From assembly GCA_964619785.1 (NCBI GenBank), contig CAZUGH010000052.1, forward strand, positions 1 through 12,628: DNA of 12,628 bases, in the 5' to 3' direction. Positions 5,465 through 12,565 of this stretch are shown here, piece by piece. The translations under genes were made by a program, and so were the position numbers. The DNA is from CAZUGH01 sp964619785. Its GTDB lineage: Bacteria > Bacillota > Clostridia > Lachnospirales > Lachnospiraceae. The notes under the pieces are model-generated. The model worked only from the letters and a program-made list of their open reading frames with translations. It ran no database searches and was not told the DNA's origin. Positions within the stretch are counted from its first letter, which is position 1. The number at the start of each line of letters is the position of its first letter.

Positions 5465-6895
5465 TCACTTGGATAACTGATACATATGATTCAATGGTCC
5501 ACTTCCATGCCCCAAATTCATCTGTGCTCTCAATGCACCTGTAATATATTCTTTTGCCCCAGCAATCGCCTCAGGAAGTTGCAAGCCACCTGCCAATCCA
5601 CATGCTATCGCCGAAGATAATGTACATCCCGTACCATGTGTATTGGGATTGTCGATTCTTTCACTAGCAAACCAATGAGGAGTTTCTTCTATATATAGTA
5701 GGTCATCTGCATCCTCTGCGAAATGTCCACCTTTCACAAGCACACCGCCCTGAACATTCGCACTGATTACGCGTGCCGCCTCTATCATCTTTTCTTTCGA
5801 GTCAATAGCAAATCCACACAACACTTCTGCTTCCGGAATATTAGGCGTGATAACAGTTCCTAACGGCAACAATTGATGAATCAACGCATCACTAGCTTCA
5901 TCACATAATAGCTTGCTTCCACTTGTTGAAACCATAACAGGATCAACCACGATATTTGTCGCTTCATACTCCTTGAGTTTATCTACGATTACGCTTATAA
6001 TCTGACTATTCGAAACCATACCAATCTTGACTGCATCTGGACGAATATCTGTGAAAATAGCATCCAACTCCTGGCCGACGAACTCCGGTGTTGCTTCTAA
6101 TATACCGGTTACCCCCAGCGTATTTTGGGCTGTCAATGCAGTAATTGCACTCATCGCATACATCCCATGTGCAGCAATTGTCTTGATGTCCGCCTGAATA
6201 CCTGCTCCACCACTGCAATCCGAACCTGCTATCGTCAATACTTTCTTCATATCTGTTCCCATAACCATCTTCTCCGACAAATCCCTCAATTCCTTCGATG
6301 CCGCACAGATATCCTCCTGTGCGAAAATAGCTGATACCACTGCAACTCCATCTACACCTGTTCCTTGTAGCTGCATAACATTTTCCTTGGTAATCCCACC
6401 GATTGCCACAATCGGTATATCAACTGTCTGGCAGATTTTCTTCATTTCATTCCAATCAACATCATTGGCATCTAATTTGGTTGACGTCGAAAAGCACGCA
6501 CCTACGCCTAGATAATCCGCTCCATGCTCATAGGCTTTTACTGCTTGTTCCACTGTTCTTGCAGAAACACCGATAATTTTATTCGGTCCCATCAAGCCAC
6601 GCACATCAGCCGCTTCCATATCACTCTGCCCAACATGTACGCCATCTGCATCACATGCTAGTGCCACTTTTACACTATCATTGATAATCAAAGGAACCTG
6701 ATATTTCTTACACAACTTCTTTATCTCAATCGCCTCTTGGAGAAAATCCTCCTCAGCCATATTCTTCTCTCTTAACTGAAGAAAGGTTACCCCTCCTTGC
6801 AGCGCCTCTTCTACCTGTTGATACAATGTCTGGCCACGCAACCAGCTCCGATCAGTCACAGCATATAGCCGCATTGCTTTACTATCTACTCTCAT
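5465..6895 (-). CDS. thiED: Bifunctional thiamine phosphate synthase / HMP(-P) kinase fusion
   Basis: One 476-aa cytosolic enzyme combines two steps of thiamine synthesis. Residues 1 to ~210 are ThiE, which joins HMP-PP and HET-P into thiamine phosphate. Its motifs are QLREK (40-44), ND (72-73), GVHVGQSD (85-92), STSTK (136-140) and AIGGI (164-168). From ~216 to the end is ThiD, which phosphorylates HMP and then HMP-P. Its motifs are VLTIAGSD (219-226), GGAGIQADIKT (229-239), VDPVMVSTSG (318-327), VKGGH (387-391) and NTHGTGC (418-424). All expected active-site regions look intact and the linker is only a few residues. The start at 6895 has AAGGAG 6 nt upstream and overlaps the thiM end by 14 nt, indicating coupling. 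The separate enzymes are common; the fusion also occurs in some other bacteria. Confidence 0.94.
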   Translation of the reverse strand: MRVDSKAMRLYAVTDRSWLRGQTLYQQVEEALQGGVTFLQLREKNMAEEDFLQEAIEIKKLCKKYQVPLIINDSVKVALACDADGVHVGQSDMEAADVRGLMGPNKIIGVSARTVEQAVKAYEHGADYLGVGACFSTSTKLDANDVDWNEMKKICQTVDIPIVAIGGITKENVMQLQGTGVDGVAVVSAIFAQEDICAASKELRDLSEKMVMGTDMKKVLTIAGSDCSGGAGIQADIKTIAAHGMYAMSAITALTAQNTLGVTGILEATPEFVGQELDAIFTDIRPDAVKIGMVSNSQIISVIVDKLKEYEATNIVVDPVMVSTSGSKLLCDEASDALIHQLLPLGTVITPNIPEAEVLCGFAIDSKEKMIEAARVISANVQGGVLVKGGHFAEDADDLLYIEETPHWFASERIDNPNTHGTGCTLSSAIACGLAGGLQLPEAIAGAKEYITGALRAQMNLGHGSGPLNHMYQLSK

Positions 6896-7709
6896 AGGAT
6901 GCTCCTTCTAATAAATCTTCTTTTGTCATATGATTCACCGCATCAATCAGATACGTCCGAAAAGATGCATTACCATCAAGCTCTCTCATTCGATTCATCG
7001 CATGCTCGCCAGCTAGCCCCATCACACATGTGGCAGCTACAACTGCGCTGAATTTATCATCTGGATTCGCCGCTATATATGATGTCGTTAAAGCACTCAG
7101 CATGCAACCGCTTCCGGTAATCTCCGACATCTTAGCACAACCATTCGCAATCACTACCGTTTCTTCCCCATCAGATACAATATCATAAACTCCGGATATA
7201 CTTACAATCACCTGATACTGTTTGGCAAACTCTCTTGCGAAACAGATATACTCGCTTAGATTCTTCTCACTGATTGCATCTAAAATATTGACATCGACTC
7301 CCTGTGTTGTCCGCGTTCCCTCTGCTAGTGTACGTATCTCAGAAGCATTACCGCGAATCACGGAAAATGGAATCTCAGCCATCAATTTTTCTGCAGTCGT
7401 TGTTCTCAAGGCGGAAGCGCCAGCTCCTACTGGGTCAAGAAGCAATGGGTGCCCAAGTTCTGCTGCCTTGTGACCTGCACGCATCATAGACTCAATCGTT
7501 CTTGCATTCAAGGTGCCGATATTAATATTCAAGCCCCGGCACAAAGATGTAATCTCTTCCACTTCTCCTGGGTCATCCGCCATAATCGGCGATGCTCCAC
7601 AGGCAAGAATGATATTGGCGCAATCATTTACCGTAACATAGTTCGTAATATTATGGATTAAGGGATGCTCTTTTTTTACACGCTCAAGCATATCTCCTAG
7701 ATTATTCAT
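6882..7709 (-). CDS. thiM: Hydroxyethylthiazole kinase
   Basis: ThiM phosphorylates 4-methyl-5-hydroxyethylthiazole with ATP, supplying HET-P for ThiE. It is a salvage enzyme. The product is 275 aa from the ATG at 7709. It shows HNITNYVTVNDCAN near the N-terminus, GASPIMADDPGEVEEI, LLLDPVGAGAS, VIRGNASEI, and ITGSGCMLSAL carrying the conserved GxGC cysteine. The frame continues 9 codons upstream to 7736, but the chosen ATG matches the family N-terminus and has GGAGG 11 nt upstream plus a nearer AAGGA. The ATG overlaps the cytX stop by 8 nt, so translation is probably coupled. Flanking cytX and thiED complete the salvage pathway. Confidence 0.94.
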   Translation of the reverse strand: MNNLGDMLERVKKEHPLIHNITNYVTVNDCANIILACGASPIMADDPGEVEEITSLCRGLNINIGTLNARTIESMMRAGHKAAELGHPLLLDPVGAGASALRTTTAEKLMAEIPFSVIRGNASEIRTLAEGTRTTQGVDVNILDAISEKNLSEYICFAREFAKQYQVIVSISGVYDIVSDGEETVVIANGCAKMSEITGSGCMLSALTTSYIAANPDDKFSAVVAATCVMGLAGEHAMNRMRELDGNASFRTYLIDAVNHMTKEDLLEGASYESR

Positions 7710-8880
7710 TTTCCTTCTGTCCTCCAAACAACACATTACCGGCCAAGCAAAGAACTGCCGTTATCAGCATAACAGGAACCGTATTTCCAATTGGTGTATC
7801 AATTCTCATAAATATACGATAAATCACGAAACCAATCACCCAGATTACCAAATTGATAACATTGTATTTTCTCGCACTTGCATCTCTATTAAAAATAAAA
7901 TAATCCACAATCTGAATTGCAATCATCGGTACAAATACAGAACCAATTAGATAGAGAAAATCTTCAAATCTGTTAATTGGCGTGAATACCGCTAACAATG
8001 TTCCCAAGACACATACAACAATTGCTGAAGATTTTTCCTTCAATCGTCCCGATATACTAACTGCGCTAACACCAGCTGAATACGCATCCAAGAATGTGGT
8101 TGTAACGGTTGAGAATATAATGATAACTAAGCCGACAATACCAAACCCAGCTTTCATCATAATTGTTGCCACATCGCCTTCACCTGTATAGATTGCTGCG
8201 CCCATTCCAATCACATACATCCAACTACTTGCCACAAAGTAAACTGACGCACTTGCAATGGTAGCTTTTCTCTTCTTTGCAGCCGTTCTTGTATAATCAG
8301 AAATCAATGGAAGCCATGAAAGCGGCATGGCAATCGACAACTCAATTGCGGCGCCAAAACTAATTGCTTCACCCGAGGCACCAATGCTGTCATGTCCAAA
8401 CACAACAGTACTAAGAATAATTGTCAGGATAAATAGCGCACCCATTGCAATTACATTTACTTTGCCTAAATTTTTGATTCCAATCAGAATCCAAATAATA
8501 ATTAAAGCACCAATCAACACACTCCACATCCAGCTACCGCCAAGATGTATAACGGATTGTGCTGCTGTGGCACCGCTTACAATCATCACAGCAGTCCAGC
8601 CTACTAACTGAAGCACATTAAGACTAGAAAACAGAAGTGAGCCTCTATTTCCAAATGACAGCTTAACCGTCTCCATCGCACTCTTCTCTGTGCGTGTACC
8701 TATCATTCCCGCCAGGAATAACAAGATACAACCAATCAGATGGCCAATCAATATTGCTGCCAAACCTTTACCAAAACCTAATGGTGCAAAGCACGTACCT
8801 GTCAGAATCTCCGCAATCGATACCGCTGCACCAAACCATATTAATCCGTTTGAAAATACGGAAGTCTTATCCTCTTTCAT
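7702..8880 (-). CDS. cytX: Putative hydroxymethylpyrimidine permease CytX (NCS1 family)
   Basis: This is an integral membrane transporter of the nucleobase:cation symporter-1 family. CytX members found with thi genes are predicted importers of the thiamine pyrimidine moiety (HMP). The 392-aa product has about twelve hydrophobic segments. It also has NCS1-type features: an N-terminal NGLIWFGAAVSIAEILTGT helix, the LPLISDYTR segment mid-protein, and TTTFLDAYSAGVS. The frame opens at a GTG at 8919 and has another ATG at 8892. The ATG at 8880 has GGAG 6 nt upstream and gives the usual short cytosolic N-terminus, so it is preferred. It follows the methyltransferase stop by 13 nt and overlaps thiM by 8 nt. 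The substrate is inferred from context. Confidence 0.88.
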   Translation of the reverse strand: MKEDKTSVFSNGLIWFGAAVSIAEILTGTCFAPLGFGKGLAAILIGHLIGCILLFLAGMIGTRTEKSAMETVKLSFGNRGSLLFSSLNVLQLVGWTAVMIVSGATAAQSVIHLGGSWMWSVLIGALIIIWILIGIKNLGKVNVIAMGALFILTIILSTVVFGHDSIGASGEAISFGAAIELSIAMPLSWLPLISDYTRTAAKKRKATIASASVYFVASSWMYVIGMGAAIYTGEGDVATIMMKAGFGIVGLVIIIFSTVTTTFLDAYSAGVSAVSISGRLKEKSSAIVVCVLGTLLAVFTPINRFEDFLYLIGSVFVPMIAIQIVDYFIFNRDASARKYNVINLVIWVIGFVIYRIFMRIDTPIGNTVPVMLITAVLCLAGNVLFGGQKENE

Positions 8881-8893
8881 ACATTTCTCCATT

Positions 8894-9751
8894 CTATCTT
8901 TCCCATCGACCACTCGCACCGCAAGGAAGGACCAAACCGTTCCTTACCGGTAGACCGATTTCATCTGCTGTAACACTACCACCAAATCTAGACTGCATCT
9001 CAAGCCCAAGCATATATGCAAGCACGGCAGGCTGCAGACCTGTTGTATAAGAATTAATCAGAAAAAATAAAGGCTCTTTTGTCAGCACTTTCGTACATAG
9101 TTGAACAAGTGGATGTATCTTCTCCTCAATCTTCCAAATCTCACCCTTAGGACCTCTTCCATAAGAAGGTGGGTCCATGATGATGGCATCATATGTATTG
9201 CCACGTCGTATCTCTCGTTCTACAAATTTCACGCAATCATCAACCAAATAGCGAATTGGAGCATCGGAAAGCCCAGATGCCACTGCATTCTCCTTCGCCC
9301 AGGTCACCATCCCCTTTGATGCATCTACATGAGTCACATTCGCTCCCGCTTTGGCGCAAGCCACTGTAGCACCACCCGTATATGCAAAAAGGTTCAATAC
9401 CTTCACTGGCCTGCCCGCATTACGAATTAGATTGCTTGCCCAATCCCAGTTCACTGCCTGTTCCGGAAACAAACCTGTATGTTTAAAACTAAATGGTTTC
9501 AAATGAAACGTCAAATCCTCATATGATATTGTCCATTGTTCGGGAAGATTGAAAAACTCCCATTGTCCACCACCTTTACTGCTTCGGTGGTAGTGTCCAT
9601 TCTTATTCTTCCATTCGGGTGCAGTATGTCCTGCATCCCAAATCACCTGAGGATCCGGTCTCACTAGTATATACTTACCCCAGCGTTCCAATTTCTCCCC
9701 CGCTGATGTATCTAACACCTGATAATCCTTCCATCCATCTGCTATCCACAT
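8894..9751 (-). CDS. Class I SAM-dependent methyltransferase, RlmI/RlmK-like
   Basis: This is a Rossmann-fold methyltransferase related to the COG1092 group, which includes 23S rRNA m5C/m7G enzymes. The target here is not known. In the 285-aa product, residues 1 to ~110 form an N-terminal beta-rich region ending in FKHTGLFPEQAVNWDW. Motif I is VLNLFAYTGGAT (118-129), the SAM-ribose acidic region is HVDAS (141-145), LVDDCVKF spans 169-176, and the catalytic-side DPPSYGRG spans 193-200. The C-terminus (GLVLPCGASGRWER) is typical of the short Firmicute members, so it looks complete. GAGG lies 8 nt before the ATG. It begins 18 nt after the upstream flavoprotein gene and ends 13 nt before cytX. 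A link to thiamine metabolism is not implied beyond co-transcription. Confidence 0.85.
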   Translation of the reverse strand: MWIADGWKDYQVLDTSAGEKLERWGKYILVRPDPQVIWDAGHTAPEWKNKNGHYHRSSKGGGQWEFFNLPEQWTISYEDLTFHLKPFSFKHTGLFPEQAVNWDWASNLIRNAGRPVKVLNLFAYTGGATVACAKAGANVTHVDASKGMVTWAKENAVASGLSDAPIRYLVDDCVKFVEREIRRGNTYDAIIMDPPSYGRGPKGEIWKIEEKIHPLVQLCTKVLTKEPLFFLINSYTTGLQPAVLAYMLGLEMQSRFGGSVTADEIGLPVRNGLVLPCGASGRWER

Positions 9752-9769
9752 ATCGTTAACCTCATCTCT

Positions 9770-10690
9770 TTATCTTGTATTACAATAATTTGCTGCTTCA
9801 AATCCTGCCATTGCACCATCTGCTGCCGCAGTTACAATCTGTCTCAACTTCTTATCTCGACAATCTCCCGCAACGTAGACCCCATCAATCTTCGTATGGC
9901 AATCTTCGCCCGCCAGAAAATATCCCTGTTCTGTCAGTTCTAACTGTCCCTGATACATATCATTATCTGGCCGATAACCAATCGCAATGAATACCCCTTG
10001 CACAGATATAGTCTGAAACTCCTTCGACTTTTTATTCTGAAGCTTCAATGATGTAACCATATCATCCTCGCCCAAAATCTCGGTTACCACACTATCATAA
10101 ATGACCTCTATATTGTCCCTTGACAGTACACTTCGCACCAATATCTCATCACCACGAAACTCATCTCTTCGGTGAATCAGATAAACCTTGCGACAATGAT
10201 TGCTAAGAAACATCGCATCCTCAAGTGCTGTGTTGCCTCCACCAACGAGTGCTACATCTTTCTCTCTAAAGAAAGCGCCATCACAAGTCGCACAGTAGGA
10301 AACGCCTTTGCCTGTGTATTCCTTCTCGCCCGAGCATCCTAGAAGCCGTCTTGTTACGCCATTTGCAATAACCACGCTTTTCACTTCATAAGTCTCATCT
10401 ACTGTCATAACCTTTTTCTCAGAACCTTTTAATTCTACCCCGATTACTTCCTTGTTGTCAACTGCTACACCAAGTTTATTCGCTTGTTCATGCAGTTTCA
10501 TGGCAAAATCAAATCCGCTAATACTCTCAATTCCTGGATAATTCTCAATCTCTGGTGTAATCGCAGCCTGTCCACCCCACATCAGCTTCTCCAATAGAAG
10601 CACCTTTAACCCTGCTCTCACAGCATAAATGGCTGCCGAAAAACCAGCTGGTCCTCCACCAATTACTATAATATCATAATCTGTATTCAT
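9770..10690 (-). CDS. trxB: Thioredoxin reductase-like flavoprotein
   Basis: This is an FAD/NADPH disulfide oxidoreductase of the low-molecular-weight thioredoxin reductase type, normally passing electrons from NADPH to thioredoxin. The 306-aa product has the FAD site GGGPAG (11-16), the redox-active pair in CATCD (C133, C136), the NADPH site GGGNTA (150-155) followed by HRRDEFR (173-179), and the C-terminal FAD motif VYVAGDCRDKKLRQIVTAAADG. Length is normal for TrxB. An extra cysteine (C119) lies in the segment that is usually LGIPGE. No thioredoxin gene is adjacent, so the partner is unknown and a TrxB paralogue with another partner is possible. GAGG precedes the ATG and a possible promoter lies about 70 nt upstream. 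Confidence 0.9.
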   Translation of the reverse strand: MNTDYDIIVIGGGPAGFSAAIYAVRAGLKVLLLEKLMWGGQAAITPEIENYPGIESISGFDFAMKLHEQANKLGVAVDNKEVIGVELKGSEKKVMTVDETYEVKSVVIANGVTRRLLGCSGEKEYTGKGVSYCATCDGAFFREKDVALVGGGNTALEDAMFLSNHCRKVYLIHRRDEFRGDEILVRSVLSRDNIEVIYDSVVTEILGEDDMVTSLKLQNKKSKEFQTISVQGVFIAIGYRPDNDMYQGQLELTEQGYFLAGEDCHTKIDGVYVAGDCRDKKLRQIVTAAADGAMAGFEAANYCNTR

Positions 10691-10759
10691 ATATTTTCCT
10701 CGCTTTCTCTCCTAGTCTTCCCATTGCATGTTTTTCTATTACAACATCTTCTGTACTAG

Positions 10760-10787
10760 ACTAGATAAAGGCAGCATCGGATGTCAA
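10760..10787 (-). promoter_or_regulatory. Possible promoter of the trxB-methyltransferase-thi unit
   Basis: On the minus strand a perfect TTGACA (10787-10782) is followed after 16 nt by TCTAGT (10765-10760), a 4 of 6 match to TATAAT. The position, about 70 nt before the flavoprotein start and after the flagellin stop, is sensible. The weak -10 keeps the confidence moderate. No TPP riboswitch motif (CTGAGA, or the ACCTGATCTGG-like helix) is seen between this promoter and the first gene. Confidence 0.5.
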
Positions 10788-10825
10788 ACGTCCAACACTA
10801 CCCCAGTTAATATATATTACATATT

Positions 10826-11719
10826 CTATGCTATATTCTGCTGCGATTCCTGCTTACTATCTTTCAATTCCATTGACCTATTCGAAGAGTCTCTCTGCTG
10901 AAGCAAAGATGCAATACCATAAGTGTGTTTCATCGATTGACTGAGCATCGCACTAATCGCATTCCTCAAAATTGATTCCTTAGAATACTCGACCATTGTC
11001 TCCGCCATATCAGTATCTGCTATCCGTGACTCTGTAGATTGCAAACATTCTGACATGTTACTGGTATTGTGAATAGCATATGAAAGGCGGCTGCGCACTG
11101 CGCCGAGTTCTCCTCGAATACTAGATACCATTGCAATGCTCTCGTCTGATTGTGTAATGGAACTTGATGCACTGTCTCTACTACTTAAATCAATCTGATC
11201 TAGTCCAATGTTCGATGCTTTCAATCCTTTTATCAATACTTCAATATTCTGCTCGCTATTCGCTCCTAGTTGCAAGTCCAGCCCATTCCCTACAGAAGAA
11301 AATGAACCATCTATAATCTTCATTGTATTATACTCTGTCTCTGTTGCAACACGATCCGCTTCCTCTATCAATTTGGCTGATTCATTATCAAGTATCTGCC
11401 GGTCAGAATCTAAATACACATCATTCGCAGCCTGAACTGCTAATTCACGAATTCGCTGAATCATAGAATGAATCTGTGAAGCGGCACCATCTGCCACATC
11501 TAATAAGTAGATGCCATCCTGTCCATTCTGATTTGCCTGATCAAGTCCTCGAATCTGGCTTCTCATCTCCTGTGATATCGTGGATCCAGCAGCATCATTC
11601 TTCGTGTGGAGCAACCGATATCCAGAACTTAACTTCGAAGTAAGTTCTTGAATTCTACCACTATTCTCCTTCCCCATACGGGCAGAAAATTGGGCATCCA
11701 TATTATGTTGAACGATCAT
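10826..11719 (-). CDS. Short flagellin with a polar C-terminal tail
   Basis: This is a flagellar filament protein exported through the flagellar type III system. The 297-aa product has the N-terminal D0/D1 region (MIVQHNMDAQ, KLSSGYRLLHTKNDAAGSTIS, then IQRIRELAVQAAND at 87-100) and the C-terminal D1/D0 region (IRGELGAVRSRL at 201-212, SRIADTDMAETMVEYSKESIL at 231-251). Only about 40 residues of linker replace the D2/D3 domains. Flagellins normally end at the LLQ-type motif seen here at 272-274. This one continues for about 22 polar residues (276-297). It also has a cysteine (C225), rare in flagellins, and replacements at usually conserved spots (LHTK in place of the usual NRAAD-like stretch). 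It may be a divergent minor flagellin. GAGGTG sits about 5 nt before the ATG; no other flagellar gene is adjacent. Confidence 0.9.
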   Translation of the reverse strand: MIVQHNMDAQFSARMGKENSGRIQELTSKLSSGYRLLHTKNDAAGSTISQEMRSQIRGLDQANQNGQDGIYLLDVADGAASQIHSMIQRIRELAVQAANDVYLDSDRQILDNESAKLIEEADRVATETEYNTMKIIDGSFSSVGNGLDLQLGANSEQNIEVLIKGLKASNIGLDQIDLSSRDSASSSITQSDESIAMVSSIRGELGAVRSRLSYAIHNTSNMSECLQSTESRIADTDMAETMVEYSKESILRNAISAMLSQSMKHTYGIASLLQQRDSSNRSMELKDSKQESQQNIA

Positions 11720-11749
11720 GCTATCACCTCTTTATCCACTAGTCTAAAG

Positions 11750-11778
11750 TTATCGAATACTACATCCGATATAATTTA
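11750..11778 (-). promoter_or_regulatory. Sigma-D/sigma-28-like promoter of the flagellin gene
   Basis: On the minus strand TAAA (11778-11775) and TTCGATAA (11757-11750) resemble the flagellar sigma consensus TAAA-N15-GCCGATAA. The spacing here is 17 nt, about 2 nt longer than the usual optimum. The site lies about 30 nt before the flagellin start and after the upstream gene's terminator. Its position and the CGATAA core make it the best candidate promoter for a flagellin. Confidence 0.5.
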
Positions 11779-11781
11779 TAG

Positions 11782-11827
11782 AGAAAAAGTCAGGTAATCT
11801 GCCTATCATATGCAGATATACCTAACT
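11782..11827 (-). terminator. Intrinsic terminator after the membrane-anchored protein gene
   Basis: On the minus strand AGTTAGGTA (11827-11819) pairs with TACCTGACT (11796-11788), nine base pairs with one G-U. An inner ATCTG/CAGAT helix extends it, and the stem runs directly into TTTTTCTC. It lies about 35 nt after the upstream stop codon and separates that gene from the flagellin promoter. Confidence 0.8.
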
Positions 11828-11860
11828 TTATTGTACTCTTTTTCCCATAAAAATGCAATC

Positions 11861-12394
11861 CTATTGTACAGAATCAAGATAACTATTATATTTATCGTAT
11901 TTTGTTGGTGCTTTGGTCGCATCTGGTTTATCACCACTGTTCACTTTATACTTACTATACCACTTCTCAAGTGTCGCTGTGAATTCTTCGTATTCTTCAG
12001 CCATCGCCTTAACTTCCTTAGACAATACCTTCTTTGGTTTCTTACTCTTCGCCACTGCCTTTAAGGACTTTTTTGTTTCTCCTACACATTTATACATCGA
12101 CATATGTAACTTCTGTGTATCAGGATCTTTCGATGCAATCATCACCATCGTACCTTCGATTGTCTTCAGGTCTGGAATCAATTGTGTCTTCACCTCATTC
12201 TTGATTTTAGAAACATCCTTCTCATCAAGAACTCGATCAACACTTAAAAAGAACTCATCTAGTCTCCCCATTGACAATTCGATATCCTTCTTGTACTGTT
12301 GCAGCTGACTTGTCCTATCGCTTCTCATGTTAAAATAGCGAAAGGTAAAAAATCCAGCTACAATCAAAACCACAATAACAATGAGCTTTTTCAT
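11861..12394 (-). CDS. Membrane-anchored helical protein of unknown function
   Basis: I do not recognise this 177-aa protein. It begins MKKLIVIVVLIVAGFFTF, a single hydrophobic segment at about residues 3-18 with no lipobox cysteine. It could be an uncleaved N-terminal anchor or a signal peptide. The rest is strongly charged and helix-prone (about 25-150; e.g. YKKDIELSMGRLDEFFLSVDRVLDEKD and KVLSKEVKAMAEEYEEFTATLEKWYSKYK), so a coiled-coil or helical bundle outside the membrane is likely. It ends in a polar Lys/Asp/Tyr tail. There is one cysteine (C103). AAGGAG is 7 nt before the ATG. It appears to be monocistronic, with its own promoter and terminator, and has a Spo0A-box-like site upstream. 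Confidence 0.85.
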   Translation of the reverse strand: MKKLIVIVVLIVAGFFTFRYFNMRSDRTSQLQQYKKDIELSMGRLDEFFLSVDRVLDEKDVSKIKNEVKTQLIPDLKTIEGTMVMIASKDPDTQKLHMSMYKCVGETKKSLKAVAKSKKPKKVLSKEVKAMAEEYEEFTATLEKWYSKYKVNSGDKPDATKAPTKYDKYNSYLDSVQ

Positions 12395-12427
12395 AGGACT
12401 TCTCCTTTAATCTTATTCATTACTTCC

Positions 12428-12457
12428 ATATTATCACTATTATATTATATATGTCAA
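12428..12457 (-). promoter_or_regulatory. Probable promoter of the unknown membrane-anchored protein gene
   Basis: On the minus strand a perfect TTGACA (12457-12452) is followed by an AT-rich 18-nt spacer and TAATAT (12433-12428), a 4 of 6 match to the -10 consensus. The start codon is about 34 nt downstream of the -10. Alternative -10 registers exist in the surrounding AT-rich sequence. Confidence 0.6.
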
Positions 12458-12471
12458 TAATTGTATGATTA

Positions 12472-12490
12472 TTTGTCGAAAAACTTTCGC
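12472..12490. promoter_or_regulatory. Spo0A-box-like imperfect palindrome
   Basis: The plus strand reads TTTGTCGAAAAAC at 12472-12484, containing a perfect TGTCGAA 0A-box core (12474-12480) with the usual flanking T and A residues. It is followed by TTTCGC, so a second, opposed copy with one mismatch (TTGCGAA on the minus strand) forms an imperfect inverted repeat. It lies 16 nt upstream of the -35 element of the unknown membrane protein promoter. Binding by Spo0A is inference. Confidence 0.4.
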
Positions 12491-12527
12491 AAACGATTAC
12501 GATTGTCCATACAGCTTTTATTTACAC

Positions 12528-12560
12528 AAAAAAAGAACCACTACATAATTGTAATGGTTC
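12528..12560 (-). terminator. Intrinsic terminator of the tRNA-Arg transcript
   Basis: On the minus strand GAACCATTACA (12560-12550) pairs with TGTAGTGGTTC (12545-12535) over 11 bp with one G-U, closing a 4-nt loop. Seven Ts follow (12534-12528). It begins a few nt after the tRNA 3' end. It is a very clear Rho-independent terminator. Confidence 0.92.
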
Positions 12561-12565
12561 TAATA

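Noticed and set aside
7327..7333. TCTCAG (minus-strand CTGAGA) as part of a TPP riboswitch
   Set aside because: It lies inside conserved thiM coding sequence, without the companion helix motif and not upstream of any thi start.
8881..8919. Longer cytX N-terminus starting at GTG 8919 or ATG 8892
   Set aside because: Starting there would overlap the methyltransferase end (8919) or use a poorly placed ribosome binding site (8892). The ATG at 8880 has GGAG at good spacing and fits the family.
11830..11858. Minus-strand TTGCAT-N17-TACAAT as the flagellin promoter
   Set aside because: The spacing is good, but transcripts would start right before the strong terminator at 11782-11827, and the -35 matches only 3 of 6. 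It would need antitermination to reach the flagellin gene.
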